From contig NZ_BMLW01000003.1 in NCBI RefSeq assembly GCF_014645515.1, positions 124,001-188,000 on the forward strand: DNA of 64,000 nt, written 5' to 3'. Made by a program: the position numbers and the translations under genes. The stretch is from Oceanobacillus neutriphilus (lineage in GTDB: Bacteria; Bacillota; Bacilli; Bacillales; Amphibacillaceae). Below are positions 28,779-38,025 of this stretch, piece by piece. The notes under the pieces were generated by a model. It saw nothing but the letters and a program-made list of their open reading frames with translations, did no database searches and had not been told where the DNA came from. Each line of letters starts with the position of its first letter. Position 1 is the stretch's first letter.

Positions 28779-29528
28779 ATGAGGCAGACATCGGTAGTAC
28801 TGATTATCGGCGGAGCTGCGGGGATAGGTCAAGCAGTAGCTGAAAGTCGTCTGAAAAATGATGATAAAGTAGTCTTCACAGATATAAATGCAGAAAAGGG
28901 ACACCAATTAATGACAGAGTGGAGGAATCAAGGATACGAGGCAACTTTTATCCAACAGGATGTTACTTCATGGAAAGATACGGAAAAAGTAGTAAGCGAA
29001 ACGATAGAATTGTTTGGAAGAATGGATGTGCTCATTATTTCAGCAGGAGTTACATCGCAAAAAAGGTTGGAAGATGTTACTGCTAAAGAATGGCGTTTTA
29101 CTTTAGATGTAAACCTGACTGGTCTGTTTTATATCTTGAAAGCTGCTCTTCCAGAGATGGTCAAGTCTAAGGGAGGAAGCATCGTTATTGTTGGTTCTGG
29201 ATCTGCTATAACCGGATCAGGCGGCGGGGCACATTATGCTGTTTCCAAGGGAGGGGCGTTCGGCTTAATGCGTGCTATTGCTAATGAATATAGTGATCAA
29301 GGTATTCATATTAATCTTGTAGCTCCACGGGTAATAGAAACGGAGATGCTAGATATACTTTATCCGACAGAAGAAGCTAAGGAAGCGCTTCGTCAAAAGA
29401 TTCCTATTAAAAATTTTGGCACCTTAGCAGATACTACAAACGCTATCAATTTTCTGGCAAGCGGGGAATCCCGGTATATCCAAGCACAGGTTTTATTAAT
29501 GGATGGCGGAAGAACATATTTAACATGA
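28779..29528 (+). CDS. Short-chain dehydrogenase/reductase
   Basis: About 249 residues, complete SDR: cofactor motif IIGGAAGIGQAVAE (an unusual GGAAGIG in place of TGxxxGIG), Asp in VVFTDINAEKG, IISAGVTSQ, and the catalytic Ser and YxxxK in GSGSAITGSGGGAHYAVSKGG, split here as GSGSAITGSGGGAHY then AVSKGG. Probably oxidises or reduces the sugar intermediate of the operon. ATG 28779 is behind GGGGAGGAG. Its stop overlaps ATGATTAAAGG leading to the next gene. Confidence 0.88.
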   Translation: MRQTSVVLIIGGAAGIGQAVAESRLKNDDKVVFTDINAEKGHQLMTEWRNQGYEATFIQQDVTSWKDTEKVVSETIELFGRMDVLIISAGVTSQKRLEDVTAKEWRFTLDVNLTGLFYILKAALPEMVKSKGGSIVIVGSGSAITGSGGGAHYAVSKGGAFGLMRAIANEYSDQGIHINLVAPRVIETEMLDILYPTEEAKEALRQKIPIKNFGTLADTTNAINFLASGESRYIQAQVLLMDGGRTYLT

Positions 29529-29545
29529 TTAAAGGAGAGATTAAG

Positions 29546-29821
29546 TTGGCAAAAGTTTTGGTTGCAACGGGAACTTCACAAAACAAAATGAACAAAGTCG
29601 TGGAATTATTACAGACGGGTCTTAATGACAAAAACGTTGAGGCTGAGATTGTGGCAGGAAATATTTATGAAACCAATGTGGAAGACATTAATCCAGATGT
29701 TATTGTTCTTGTAGGAGTCAATAAGCTGGATACAGAAATTCCTACTATTGACGGCGTTCCATTTATAACTGGTATAGGAATAGATAATGTAATTAATGAT
29801 GTGGTAGCACATATTTCCTAG
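29546..29821 (+). CDS. GatB-like PTS IIB paralogue lacking the phospho-cysteine
   Basis: 91 residues. TTG 29546, eight bases after AAAGGAGA, lines the N-terminus up exactly with GatB. Here it reads MAKVLVATGTSQNKMNKVV where the operon's IIB reads MKRILVACGTAIATSTVV, so Cys8 is replaced by Thr8. The remaining IIB-like pattern is kept (IVAGNIYE, DVIVLVGVNKL, VPFITGIGIDNVIND). It cannot carry phospho-cysteine. It may regulate the PTS or the PRD activator, or bind a ligand. An overlapping upstream ATG at 29525 is less well placed. Confidence 0.8.
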   Translation: MAKVLVATGTSQNKMNKVVELLQTGLNDKNVEAEIVAGNIYETNVEDINPDVIVLVGVNKLDTEIPTIDGVPFITGIGIDNVINDVVAHIS

Positions 29822-29825
29822 TTGT

Positions 29826-29870
29826 AAAACTCTTTGGTTAGACCAGGTTGTCTGCCAAAGAGTTTTTTAG
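29826..29870 (+). terminator. Rho-independent terminator between convergent operons
   Basis: AAAACTCTTTGG (29826-29837) pairs perfectly with CCAAAGAGTTTT (29855-29866), with a small secondary stem (AGAC/GTCT) in the loop. It ends the galactitol-type operon and may also stop the opposing SorC-type transcript. Confidence 0.9.
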
Positions 29871-29897
29871 AAGGTGATTAAACAATCTATAGATGAA

Positions 29898-30848
29898 TTA
29901 TTCACTGGCATATAATAATTCTGTTGCTATTTGTTCATCAAGAACCAATACATTAATATAATTGCCTTTTAAAGCTGCTAATACGCTTTCCGCTTTATGT
30001 GCTCCTGAGACAACTCCAATTACTTTTTTGATATTACGCAATTGTTCCAGAGATATTCCAATTACTTTTTTATTAAACGAACTATTGACAGGGTTTCCAT
30101 TTAAATCGAAGAAGCGAAAACCCATATCGCCAACTACACCTAATTGACGAAGCTGTTCTAAATCATTTTGGTTAAGATAACCAATATCTTCTAAAGTTGA
30201 TTGTACATATGGGTTAGACAAACCAACTAATGCTATATCAACTGTTGCTGCTTCCTGAAGAACTGCATTAATGTCATCCATCTTCATTAAGCGCTCACGT
30301 AATTCACTGGATTCAGCCATGGCTGGTGCATAGAGATAAGAGCATGTACCGCCTAACCTTTTAGCGAGCTCGTATGCTAACTGATTAGAATGAATTTCCA
30401 CCTTCTTTCGTCCCAAGCCGCCTTCTAAGGGAAAGATTGTGATGTTCTTTTTCATCTCATAAGGATATTCCTGGACTAACGCTTCTAAAGTCGTTCCCCA
30501 TGATATTCCCATTTTTTTTGCCTTTTTGATATTTTTAGATAAATAATACGCCCCTGCTTGTGCAACAGAAAGCTTGACTACATCTGGTGTTTGACCAGAA
30601 ATAGGAACAACAACGGCATCTTCTAACCCAAAGTGTTCTTCTAACTTTTTCTCCAGATTGACTGTATGTACTGTTTCATCTTTAATAAAAATCTCAATGA
30701 TTTTATGTTCCCGGGCTTTTTGCAAAGATTTGGATATGACAGGTCGTGAAACACCAAGCTTTTTTGCAATCTGCTCTTGTGTCCAGCCATCATTGTAATA
30801 TAAATTAGCTATTTTTACTAATGAACGTCTTTCTTCCCAGCTAAGCAC
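29898..30848 (-). CDS. SorC-family sugar-responsive transcriptional regulator
   Basis: About 316 residues. GTG 30848 is chosen over an upstream TTG (30866) because the protein then starts in register with the other SorC-type protein of this window (RRSLVKIANLYYNDGWTQEQ versus RRLMIKIANMYYEAGETQST) and lies the right distance from AAAGGA. HTH IAKKLGVSRPVISKSL. Ligand domain with MGISWGTTLEALVQE, EGGLGRKKVEIHSNQLAYEL and ALVGLSNP. Divergent from the dehydrogenase-complex operon and convergent with the PTS operon, so it may control both. Confidence 0.88.
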   Translation of the reverse strand: MLSWEERRSLVKIANLYYNDGWTQEQIAKKLGVSRPVISKSLQKAREHKIIEIFIKDETVHTVNLEKKLEEHFGLEDAVVVPISGQTPDVVKLSVAQAGAYYLSKNIKKAKKMGISWGTTLEALVQEYPYEMKKNITIFPLEGGLGRKKVEIHSNQLAYELAKRLGGTCSYLYAPAMAESSELRERLMKMDDINAVLQEAATVDIALVGLSNPYVQSTLEDIGYLNQNDLEQLRQLGVVGDMGFRFFDLNGNPVNSSFNKKVIGISLEQLRNIKKVIGVVSGAHKAESVLAALKGNYINVLVLDEQIATELLYASE

Positions 30849-30958
30849 ATGCTCACATCCTTTCAAATTAACATCTCTATTACAATTGATTGTAAAAATA
30901 ATCCTTTAAAATAAAGTTTACTATAAATCAAAAAATAATCAATAAATTCAATATTTAT

Positions 30959-30999
30959 AAGATAATTATCTTGACCTTTCCTGAAAAAAAACATACACT
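30959..30999 (+). promoter_or_regulatory. Promoter with overlapping palindrome, dehydrogenase-complex operon
   Basis: TTGACC (30971-30976), 17-base spacer and TACACT (30994-30999) form a fair sigma-A promoter. A perfect 14-bp palindrome AAGATAATTATCTT (30959-30972) overlaps the -35 box, as expected for a repressor site. The divergent SorC-type protein is the obvious candidate. No sigma-54 (-24/-12) element or AcoR gene is seen, unlike the B. subtilis aco operon. Confidence 0.55.
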
Positions 31000-31048
31000 T
31001 ATTACAAAGGTAACTATATAGAACATATGTAAAAAAGGAGGCAAAAAA

Positions 31049-32029
31049 ATGAAGGATTTAAAGGTTCCAGAAAGAATAACAGAAGAAAATTTAATAGAGC
31101 TCTACAAACAAATGTGGACTATCCGTTATTTTGAAGAGAAAGTAGACCAATTTTTTGCGAAAGGTAAAATTCACGGTACCACACACTTAGCTGTTGGACA
31201 GGAAGCAAGTGCGGCGGGTGTATGCGCTTTACTGGATAAAGAAGATAAAATCACCAGCACACACCGTGGTCACGGTCATTGTATCGCAAAGGGAGCAACT
31301 CCAGATAAAATGATGGCAGAACTATTCGGAAGAACAACAGGCTATTGCAAAGGTAAAGGTGGTTCCATGCATATTGCTGATGTAGAAATGGGTAATCTTG
31401 GCGCTAATGGAATTGTTGGCGGAGGCATCCCATTAGCAGTGGGGTCAGCTTTAACAGCACAGATGAAAAAGCTGAATTATGTAACCGTTTGTTTTTTTGG
31501 AGATGGCGCCACAAATGAAGGAAGCTTTCATGAAGCAGTTAACCTTGCTGCTGTTTGGAATTTACCGGTTATCTTTGTTTGTGAAAACAATCAATATGGC
31601 ATGTCAGGATCAGTCAAAGAAATGGTGAAGATAGAAGATATTGCGACAAGAGCCAAATCCTATGGTATCCCGGGAGTTGTTGCAGATGGAAATGACATTA
31701 TCGAAATGATGAATGTAACAAATGAAGCTATTGAACGTGCTAAAAATGGGGAAGGCCCAACATTAATTGAAGCAAAAACCTATCGTTGGAAGGGCCATTC
31801 GAAAAGTGATGCTAAGAAGTATCGTACTCGTGACGAGGAAAATGAATGGAGAGAAAAAGATCCAATTAAACGATTAAAGGAGCTTCTGATTAGTGAATCA
31901 GTTATCACGGAAGAACAGGCAGAATCACTGCAAAAAGAAGCTTTAAAAGAAATTGAAGATGCAGTGGCATTTGCCGAAGAGGGCCCTATGCCTACTAAAG
32001 ATGATCTATTAACGGATGTATTTGCTTAA
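31049..32029 (+). CDS. 2-oxoacid/acetoin dehydrogenase E1 component, alpha subunit
   Basis: 326 residues, AcoA/PdhA family, thiamin-diphosphate dependent. Seen: [29 protein letters not shown], and the ThDP motif beginning [20 protein letters not shown] and ending VCENNQYG. With the beta subunit it decarboxylates a 2-oxoacid or cleaves acetoin and reductively acylates the E2 lipoyl group. The short length is typical of AcoA. First gene of a four-gene operon. RBS AAGGAGG. Confidence 0.9.
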   Translation: MKDLKVPERITEENLIELYKQMWTIRYFEEKVDQFFAKGKIHGTTHLAVGQEASAAGVCALLDKEDKITSTHRGHGHCIAKGATPDKMMAELFGRTTGYCKGKGGSMHIADVEMGNLGANGIVGGGIPLAVGSALTAQMKKLNYVTVCFFGDGATNEGSFHEAVNLAAVWNLPVIFVCENNQYGMSGSVKEMVKIEDIATRAKSYGIPGVVADGNDIIEMMNVTNEAIERAKNGEGPTLIEAKTYRWKGHSKSDAKKYRTRDEENEWREKDPIKRLKELLISESVITEEQAESLQKEALKEIEDAVAFAEEGPMPTKDDLLTDVFA

Positions 32030-32055
32030 AGCGGATGTTTAAAGGAGGAAAGAGA

Positions 32056-33039
32056 ATGAGAGAGATAACATATTTAGAAGCTGTTCGTGAAGCAATGAGT
32101 CAGGAGATGCGTGAAAATGAAGATGTTTTTATTCTTGGTGAAGATATAGGTGTATATGGAGGGGCTTTTGGAGTTACCCGCGGAATGATTGAGGAGTTTG
32201 GTCCTGAACGTGTGCGGAATACACCAATCAGTGAATCAGGAATTGCCGGCGCTGCAATTGGTTCTGCATTAACTGGGATGCGCCCAATTTTGGAATTGCA
32301 ATTCTCTGATTTTATAACAATTGCTATGGACCAAATGGTGAACCAGGCTGCGAAGATTCGTTATATGTATGGAGGAAAAGGAAAAGTTCCTATGGTTTTA
32401 CGCACGCCGAGCGGTTCAGGTACGGGAGCAGCTGCACAGCATTCACAGAGTTTAGAGGCCTGGGTGGCACATATTCCTGGTTTAAAAGTTGTTCAGCCTT
32501 CTACTGCGCATGATGTAAAGGGTCTGTTAAAAGCAGCTATCGATGACGATAATCCGGTAATTTTTTATGAACATAAATTACTTTATAAAACGAAGGGAGA
32601 AGTACCTGAAGAACAATACAGCATCCCTTTAGGAAAAGCAGATGTGAAGCGGGAAGGAACAGATGTAACGATTGTTGCTACTGCTATTATGGTACATCAT
32701 GCTTTAGAGGCTGCTGAAGAACTGGAGAAGGAAGGTATCAGTGCAGAAGTAGTTGATCCGCGTACTTTAGTTCCGTTAGATACAGAGACAATCATTAATT
32801 CTGTATCTAAAACCTCCCGTCTGGTAGTTGTTCATGAAGCAGTAAAAAGAGGCGGGTATGGAGCGGAGATTGCAAGTATGATTGCTGAAAGTGAAGCATT
32901 CGATTATTTAGATGCTCCAATTAAACGATTGGGCGGGGCTTCATCACCAATTCCATATAATCCGGAATTAGAAAAAATGCATGTTCCACAGGTTTCAGAT
33001 ATTATCCAGGCAGTTAAAGAAACTTTAAATAAAGCATAG
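32056..33039 (+). CDS. 2-oxoacid/acetoin dehydrogenase E1 component, beta subunit
   Basis: 327 residues, transketolase-like (AcoB/PdhB). ATG 32056 behind AAAGGAGG starts [19 protein letters not shown]; an in-frame start at 32035 would contain the ribosome-binding site. Seen: [47 protein letters not shown]. Completes the ThDP active site with the alpha subunit. Confidence 0.92.
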   Translation: MREITYLEAVREAMSQEMRENEDVFILGEDIGVYGGAFGVTRGMIEEFGPERVRNTPISESGIAGAAIGSALTGMRPILELQFSDFITIAMDQMVNQAAKIRYMYGGKGKVPMVLRTPSGSGTGAAAQHSQSLEAWVAHIPGLKVVQPSTAHDVKGLLKAAIDDDNPVIFYEHKLLYKTKGEVPEEQYSIPLGKADVKREGTDVTIVATAIMVHHALEAAEELEKEGISAEVVDPRTLVPLDTETIINSVSKTSRLVVVHEAVKRGGYGAEIASMIAESEAFDYLDAPIKRLGGASSPIPYNPELEKMHVPQVSDIIQAVKETLNKA

Positions 33040-33053
33040 AAAGGAGGATTCCA

Positions 33054-34406
33054 GTGGCTAAAGAGATATTTATGCCTAAACTAAGCAGTACGATGGAAGT
33101 TGGTACTTTACTTCAATGGTTTAAGGAAGAGGGAGATTCTGTTGAGATGGGAGAGCCTCTATTTGAAATTATGACGGATAAAATCAATATTGAAGTAGAG
33201 TCGTATGAAGAAGGAGTATTGCTAAAAAAGTATTTTAATGTGGATGATGAGGTCGAAGTGAATGCTTGTATCGGCTATATTGGGGAAGCTGGGGAAAAAG
33301 TTTCTGATACACCTCCGGCTACTGAAGCGGAGGCAGATTCAGGAGAAAAAGTCCAGGATGATTCTTCTGTTGAGACTGCAGGGAAAACAGTAGGTGCCAA
33401 TGCGGATTCGTATGAAAATAAAGATGGAAAAGTCAGAGCTACTCCTGCTGCCCGTCGTGTTTCCCGGGAAAATGATATTTCCTTATCTGCTATTTCTGGA
33501 TCTGGTCCAAATGGAAGAGTGCATCAGCATGATGTCGAACAGGCGATTGCAGGAGGAGTGCTAGCTGTAACGCCGCTGGCAGAAAAAATTGCAGCTGATC
33601 ATGGGGTCGATTTAAGTCAAATAACCGGAACAGGAGCCCGCGGGAAAATTGAAAAGCAAGATGTACTTTCTTATCTGGAATCTGTCAATATGTCAGATCA
33701 AGAAACAGCTGCATTTCCAGCGGAGCGGATCAAATTAAAAGGGCTTCGTAAAGCGGTAGCTGATAAGATGGTTGAAAGTGTGCAAACCATCCCGCACGTA
33801 ACCTTAACGAGCGATGTGGATATGACAAATGTGATTGCGTTACGTAAATCACTGCTCCCTATAGTCGAAAAAGAAACAGGATACCGTTTGTCCTTTACAG
33901 AGGTCATTATAAAAGCTGCTGCTAGCGCACTTTGCAAGCACCCTCAATTAAACGCTTCTTTAATCGGAGAAGAGATTGTAATGAACAAGGAAGTAAATAT
34001 CGGACTTGCAGTTGCGGTAGAAAATGGGTTAATTGTTCCTTCTATTAAGAATGTAAATCAAAAAGGGCTGGTTAAATTAACGCAGATTAGTAAAGAATTG
34101 GGCAAAAAAGCAAGAGAAAACAAGTTAAAGCCAGAGGAAATGCGGGGAAGTACATTTACGATCAGTAATTTAGGAATGTACGCCATTGATGCTTTTACAC
34201 CAATTATTAATGGACCGGAAACAGCCATTCTCGGTGTGGGAAGAATTACAGAAAAAGCTGTTGCTGTTGATGGGGAATTAGCAGTACGTCCTATGATGGT
34301 TCTTAGCCTGTCCTTTGATCACCGGGCAGTTGATGGTGCACCGGCTGCTGCATTTTTAACCGATTTAAAAGCAAATCTTGAAAATCCTTATAGTTTATTA
34401 GTTTAA
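33054..34406 (+). CDS. Dihydrolipoamide acyltransferase (E2) with tandem subunit-binding domains
   Basis: 450 residues. The lipoyl domain (1-80) has the modified Lys43 in EIMTDKINIEV. Two consecutive peripheral-subunit-binding-like domains follow: 127-166 (RATPAARRVSRENDISLSAI, then GSGPNGRVHQHD) and 172-208 (VTPLAEKIAADHGVDLSQI, then GTGARGKIEKQD). The C-terminal catalytic domain (about 220-450) carries the active-site HRAVDGAP. Start GTG 33054 follows AAAGGAGG. It forms the core of the complex. The second binding domain is unusual for a protein with one lipoyl domain. Confidence 0.9.
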   Translation: MAKEIFMPKLSSTMEVGTLLQWFKEEGDSVEMGEPLFEIMTDKINIEVESYEEGVLLKKYFNVDDEVEVNACIGYIGEAGEKVSDTPPATEAEADSGEKVQDDSSVETAGKTVGANADSYENKDGKVRATPAARRVSRENDISLSAISGSGPNGRVHQHDVEQAIAGGVLAVTPLAEKIAADHGVDLSQITGTGARGKIEKQDVLSYLESVNMSDQETAAFPAERIKLKGLRKAVADKMVESVQTIPHVTLTSDVDMTNVIALRKSLLPIVEKETGYRLSFTEVIIKAAASALCKHPQLNASLIGEEIVMNKEVNIGLAVAVENGLIVPSIKNVNQKGLVKLTQISKELGKKARENKLKPEEMRGSTFTISNLGMYAIDAFTPIINGPETAILGVGRITEKAVAVDGELAVRPMMVLSLSFDHRAVDGAPAAAFLTDLKANLENPYSLLV

Positions 34407-34418
34407 GGAGCTGAGCAC

Positions 34419-35792
34419 ATGACGAATTTTGATGTAGCAATAATTGGCGGCGGTCCCGGCGGATATGTATCGGCAATCCGTGCTGCAAAGCTGGGTCTGT
34501 CAGTGGCGCTGGTAGAAGGTAGAGAATTGGGAGGCACCTGTTTAAACCGTGGCTGTATCCCTTCTAAAACTTTATTAAAAAATGCGGAAGTAATCAATCA
34601 AGTAAAAGACTCGAAAAAGTTCGGTATTCAAATTGATTCATTTTCATTTGATTTAGATGCAATGGTTGAAAGAAAGAATCAGGTCATCGGGCAGCTTCGT
34701 AACGGAATCAACAGCCTGTTAATAACAAATAAAATTAAGTTGTACAATGGTTATGGAACAGTTGATAATCAAAAAGTAATCACTGTAGAAATAGGAGAAG
34801 AGACAGAAAAGCTGGAAGCCGAATCAATTATTTTGGCAAATGGATCAAAACCCTTTGTGCCAAATCTTCCCGGACTTTCAAATGTACCTTATCATACAAG
34901 TGATACCGTTTTTGATATAGAAGAAGTGCCTGGTCATTTAACGATTATCGGGGGCGGAGTAATTGGGCTTGAAATTGCCTGTATTTTTCAAAGCATGGGT
35001 ACAAAAGTTGAAATTATAGAAATGGCAGACCGTATTATTCCTTCAGAGGATAAAGAAGCAGCTGATTTTCTTGCAAAAGAGCTGAAAAGTAAAGGGATAG
35101 TCATTCATACAAGTACCAAGGTACTTTCGTTTAAAAAGAATGAGAAGACAAATGTGCAAATAGAAAAGAATGGGAAGGAAACAAGTCTGGAAACAGATAG
35201 CGTGCTGATCTCTGTTGGACGTGAGCCTAATTTGGCCGGTTTAGATAATCTTTCTGTTAATTATGAAGGTAAGTTTGTAAAAGTGGATGAAAGCATGCAG
35301 ACGGCAATAAAAGGTATTTATGCTATAGGTGACTTAATCGGGGGATATCAGCTTGCTCATGCAGCGAGCGAAGAAGGTATCCGGGCAGTTGATCATATTC
35401 TGGGAGAAAATCACAAAAAGGATTTCATTATGCCGCGCTGCATCTATACATTTCCCGAAATCGCAAGCGTTGGTATGACAGAGGAGCAGGCAGAGGCGAA
35501 GGGCTACCAGGTAAAGTCTCAAAAGGTAGACTTAACTGCCAATGGAAAAGGAATTGCTTCCTCAGAAAACAATGGATTTATGAAGATAATTTCTGAAAAA
35601 AAATACGGAGAAATTCTCGGTGTGGTGATGGCGGGGGCACATGTAACCGAAATGGTCAGTCAGGCGACCTCCTTTATGTACTTAGAAGGAACCATGGAAG
35701 AGCTGGAGGATATGGTATTTCCGCATCCAACTTTATCAGAGGCTATGTTTGAAGCTGCTGCAAAATGGCTGGATAAAGGAATACATTATTAA
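34419..35792 (+). CDS. Dihydrolipoyl dehydrogenase (E3)
   Basis: 457-residue flavoprotein: FAD motif VAIIGGGPGGYVSAIRAA, redox disulfide Cys41/Cys46 in GGTCLNRGCIPSK, NAD motif TIIGGGVIGLEIA, second FAD motif GIYAIGDLIGG, and the catalytic His-Glu in HPTLSEAMFE. It re-oxidises the E2 lipoyl group. Last gene of the complex operon, 12 bases after E2. Confidence 0.93.
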   Translation: MTNFDVAIIGGGPGGYVSAIRAAKLGLSVALVEGRELGGTCLNRGCIPSKTLLKNAEVINQVKDSKKFGIQIDSFSFDLDAMVERKNQVIGQLRNGINSLLITNKIKLYNGYGTVDNQKVITVEIGEETEKLEAESIILANGSKPFVPNLPGLSNVPYHTSDTVFDIEEVPGHLTIIGGGVIGLEIACIFQSMGTKVEIIEMADRIIPSEDKEAADFLAKELKSKGIVIHTSTKVLSFKKNEKTNVQIEKNGKETSLETDSVLISVGREPNLAGLDNLSVNYEGKFVKVDESMQTAIKGIYAIGDLIGGYQLAHAASEEGIRAVDHILGENHKKDFIMPRCIYTFPEIASVGMTEEQAEAKGYQVKSQKVDLTANGKGIASSENNGFMKIISEKKYGEILGVVMAGAHVTEMVSQATSFMYLEGTMEELEDMVFPHPTLSEAMFEAAAKWLDKGIHY

Positions 35793-36220
35793 TAGAAGGA
35801 AAGTATTTTATCTATCTATAGCATGACGATTGATTACGATACAATATTTTTTTAATCAGCGATGCTGATCGCTCTCAGTGGGTGAGGAAAGCAAAAACTC
35901 CCTAAATTAGCTAATCTGGCAGAATTGTCATATAAGGATTTTTTAAAAGCTAGATGAATACCCCTGCCTAATTAGGATAGAAAAAAATAACAAAATAAGT
36001 TTAAAGGAAGAGGGATAAGTCATATTCCTCTTCTTTTTTACGGGTTATTATCTTTCATAAATTGCTGCGACTAGCTATAAGCACCAAAAAGGCGGTTTCG
36101 CTTCATCTACTGCGATAAGTTAACATCAGCTTCCTTTGACCGCAATGTTTTCCTTATCAGATCGATGCTGCGAGCCGCTTCATTTTATTTCCTGCATATT
36201 CATTATTCGAAAAACTTCTT
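35793..36220. other. Convergent intergenic region with terminator
   Basis: Between the E3 gene and the minus-strand PTS-IIC-like gene. It holds the terminator at 36007-36039 and a small hairpin AGCGATgctgATCGCT (35858-35873). A GC-richer stretch at 36090-36185 precedes the end of the minus-strand gene and may hold its terminator, but I see no clean stem with a T-run. No gene is supported. Confidence 0.45.
36007..36039 (+). terminator. Rho-independent terminator
   Basis: GAAGAGGGATA (36007-36017) pairs with TATTCCTCTTC (36023-36033), one G-U pair, followed by T6. Ends the dehydrogenase-complex operon, about 215 bases after the E3 stop. Confidence 0.8.
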
Positions 36221-37801
36221 TTAAGCATTTACCCTCTTATTTCTGACTTCCCTCACTTTCTTTTTCTTATTTGCAATCAATGTAATGGCAAAAGAAAGCA
36301 TAAATGCTGCGAGCATAGCAATCACAAATCCTAAAGGATTATCAGATAAAAAAGGTGTGGTGAATGTTGGAACATATGCTGTTCCGCGAACGTCAAACAG
36401 CCCGACTAGTGCACCGCCAGCTCCGGCAGATAGAATCGCACCGGCGAAGACGATTTTATTAGAGAACATGAACGGATAGGCAGCTTCTACAAATGTTCCA
36501 AATCCCATATTGATTAAGAATCCAGGGGTTGCAGCAGCAGCTTCTCCTTTCTCCCTGGGCGCAACGATGTTTGCTAGGCTAATTCCCGCAGATACCATAA
36601 CAAGACCAACCATATCAATGGCGCCGAGGAAACTTACTCCTGTTTTTTCCATTTCCAATAACACAATGGGCAGAATTGCTGCATGATATACGCCTCCTAA
36701 GATGGCCGGCCAAATGAGCAGACCGCCTAATAGTCCTGCCAGAATTGGACTGAAGCCGATGGTTGCTTCGATTACAGTTTTAATTCCATCCCCGATAAAC
36801 AATGCGATTGGTGCGAATAGAAAATAGACTAATAGACCTGCGAGTAAACCGGCTATTCCTCCCGTGACGATATTTACTGTTGTCATTGGAAATTTCCAGC
36901 TAATGCACTTTTGAAAGAAATAATGTACGAAAATACCTGCTAAAATACCCCCGATGATACCGCCGATAATTCCGCCTTCTACTGATAACACGCCTGCTAC
37001 AACCCCGGCCACTATGGAGACTTCATCTAAATTAGACACTTGCTTTGCTGCAATCGCTGCAATAATAATCGGAAGCGCTCCAATCATAATATCGAAAATA
37101 TCTTGCAGTCCGCTAAATAGAGGAATCTTACTTAATGCGAGAACGAGAGCCATCGCGATAAAACCTGGCAATGCAGAAACCATGATGCCGCGAATGTTAA
37201 TATTTTTCCAAATGCTTCCGCTGTTTTCCGTATCCATTTTATTTGCAGTTCCAATGATTGGTTTATATTTTATATCCCAATATTTTGCCATGGAGGTAAT
37301 GAAAGAAATAGCGCGTGTGCGATTGGTGGTACCAGTTGTTCCGGATTTAGCAATAACGTTTGCGCCTTTTGCACTGATTATTGCCATGGATGTCCCGCCT
37401 GTTCCAACGATTGGAATGTTCATTTTGACTGCTGCGTTAACGACTTGTTGATTAGCACTCTCTGCATCAGCACTCATGACGATTAACCCGTCTATTGTTC
37501 TATTATGAATGAGAGCAGCGATCTGCGTATCTGTCTTTTTTGCTTGTTCATTTATCTTTTTCAATGTGTTTGTAGCGCTTTGTGCTATGTGCCCTGCTTC
37601 ATTTAGACTAAAAAGACATGTTTTCGAGTCTGCTTTTGCCTGATCCATAGAAACTTCTGAAGCGATAAATTGTATGGCAGCAATGTTAAAATCTGCAGCG
37701 TGACATTGATTTTTTATTTCATCTAATAATTTACCCGGATTTTTTCCGCCTAAATTGTACAGGTTGCCGCCCGAGCTGCCTATGATAGCAATATTTTTCA
37801 A
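36221..37801 (-). CDS. Fusion of a soluble domain with a fructose-type PTS IIC-like membrane domain
   Basis: 526 residues. The first 190 or so form a soluble domain (MKNIAIIGSSGGNLYNLGGK; ALIHNRTIDGLIVMSADAES; IPIVGTGGTSMAIISAKGAN; SGTTGTTNRTRAISF) that I do not recognise as IIA or IIB. The rest (about 210-520) is a ten-segment IIC-like membrane domain with GGIIGGIIGGILAGIFV, GGIAGLLAGLLVYF, GFGTFVEAAYPFMFSN and a basic tail. No phosphorylatable His or Cys motif of PTS domains is seen. It is transcribed alone, with no other PTS gene beside it. It may be a PTS-derived transporter or sensor. Confidence 0.65.
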   Translation of the reverse strand: MKNIAIIGSSGGNLYNLGGKNPGKLLDEIKNQCHAADFNIAAIQFIASEVSMDQAKADSKTCLFSLNEAGHIAQSATNTLKKINEQAKKTDTQIAALIHNRTIDGLIVMSADAESANQQVVNAAVKMNIPIVGTGGTSMAIISAKGANVIAKSGTTGTTNRTRAISFITSMAKYWDIKYKPIIGTANKMDTENSGSIWKNINIRGIMVSALPGFIAMALVLALSKIPLFSGLQDIFDIMIGALPIIIAAIAAKQVSNLDEVSIVAGVVAGVLSVEGGIIGGIIGGILAGIFVHYFFQKCISWKFPMTTVNIVTGGIAGLLAGLLVYFLFAPIALFIGDGIKTVIEATIGFSPILAGLLGGLLIWPAILGGVYHAAILPIVLLEMEKTGVSFLGAIDMVGLVMVSAGISLANIVAPREKGEAAAATPGFLINMGFGTFVEAAYPFMFSNKIVFAGAILSAGAGGALVGLFDVRGTAYVPTFTTPFLSDNPLGFVIAMLAAFMLSFAITLIANKKKKVREVRNKRVNA

Positions 37802-38025
37802 GAGAATTCCCCCAGGTAGATAGTTTCAATACAATGATTATTTAATGCGTTAATATTTTATCATAATAAAGTAGTGAAGTCTTTAGAAATTTAATAGAAA
37901 ATAATTAGATTAGCTATATAAGATCAGATGTACCTCTTTATATGCCTTGAATTTGTTGTGATGAATTTCATTTAAAAAACTGTAGATTTTATTTTTTGAA
38001 TTACAGATAATGAATCCTTTCTTAT

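Noticed and set aside
36954-37451. 165-codon plus-strand frame opposite the PTS-IIC-like gene
   Set aside because: Antisense to a clear membrane-protein gene; Pro/Thr/Ile-rich mirror of Gly/Val/Ala codons.
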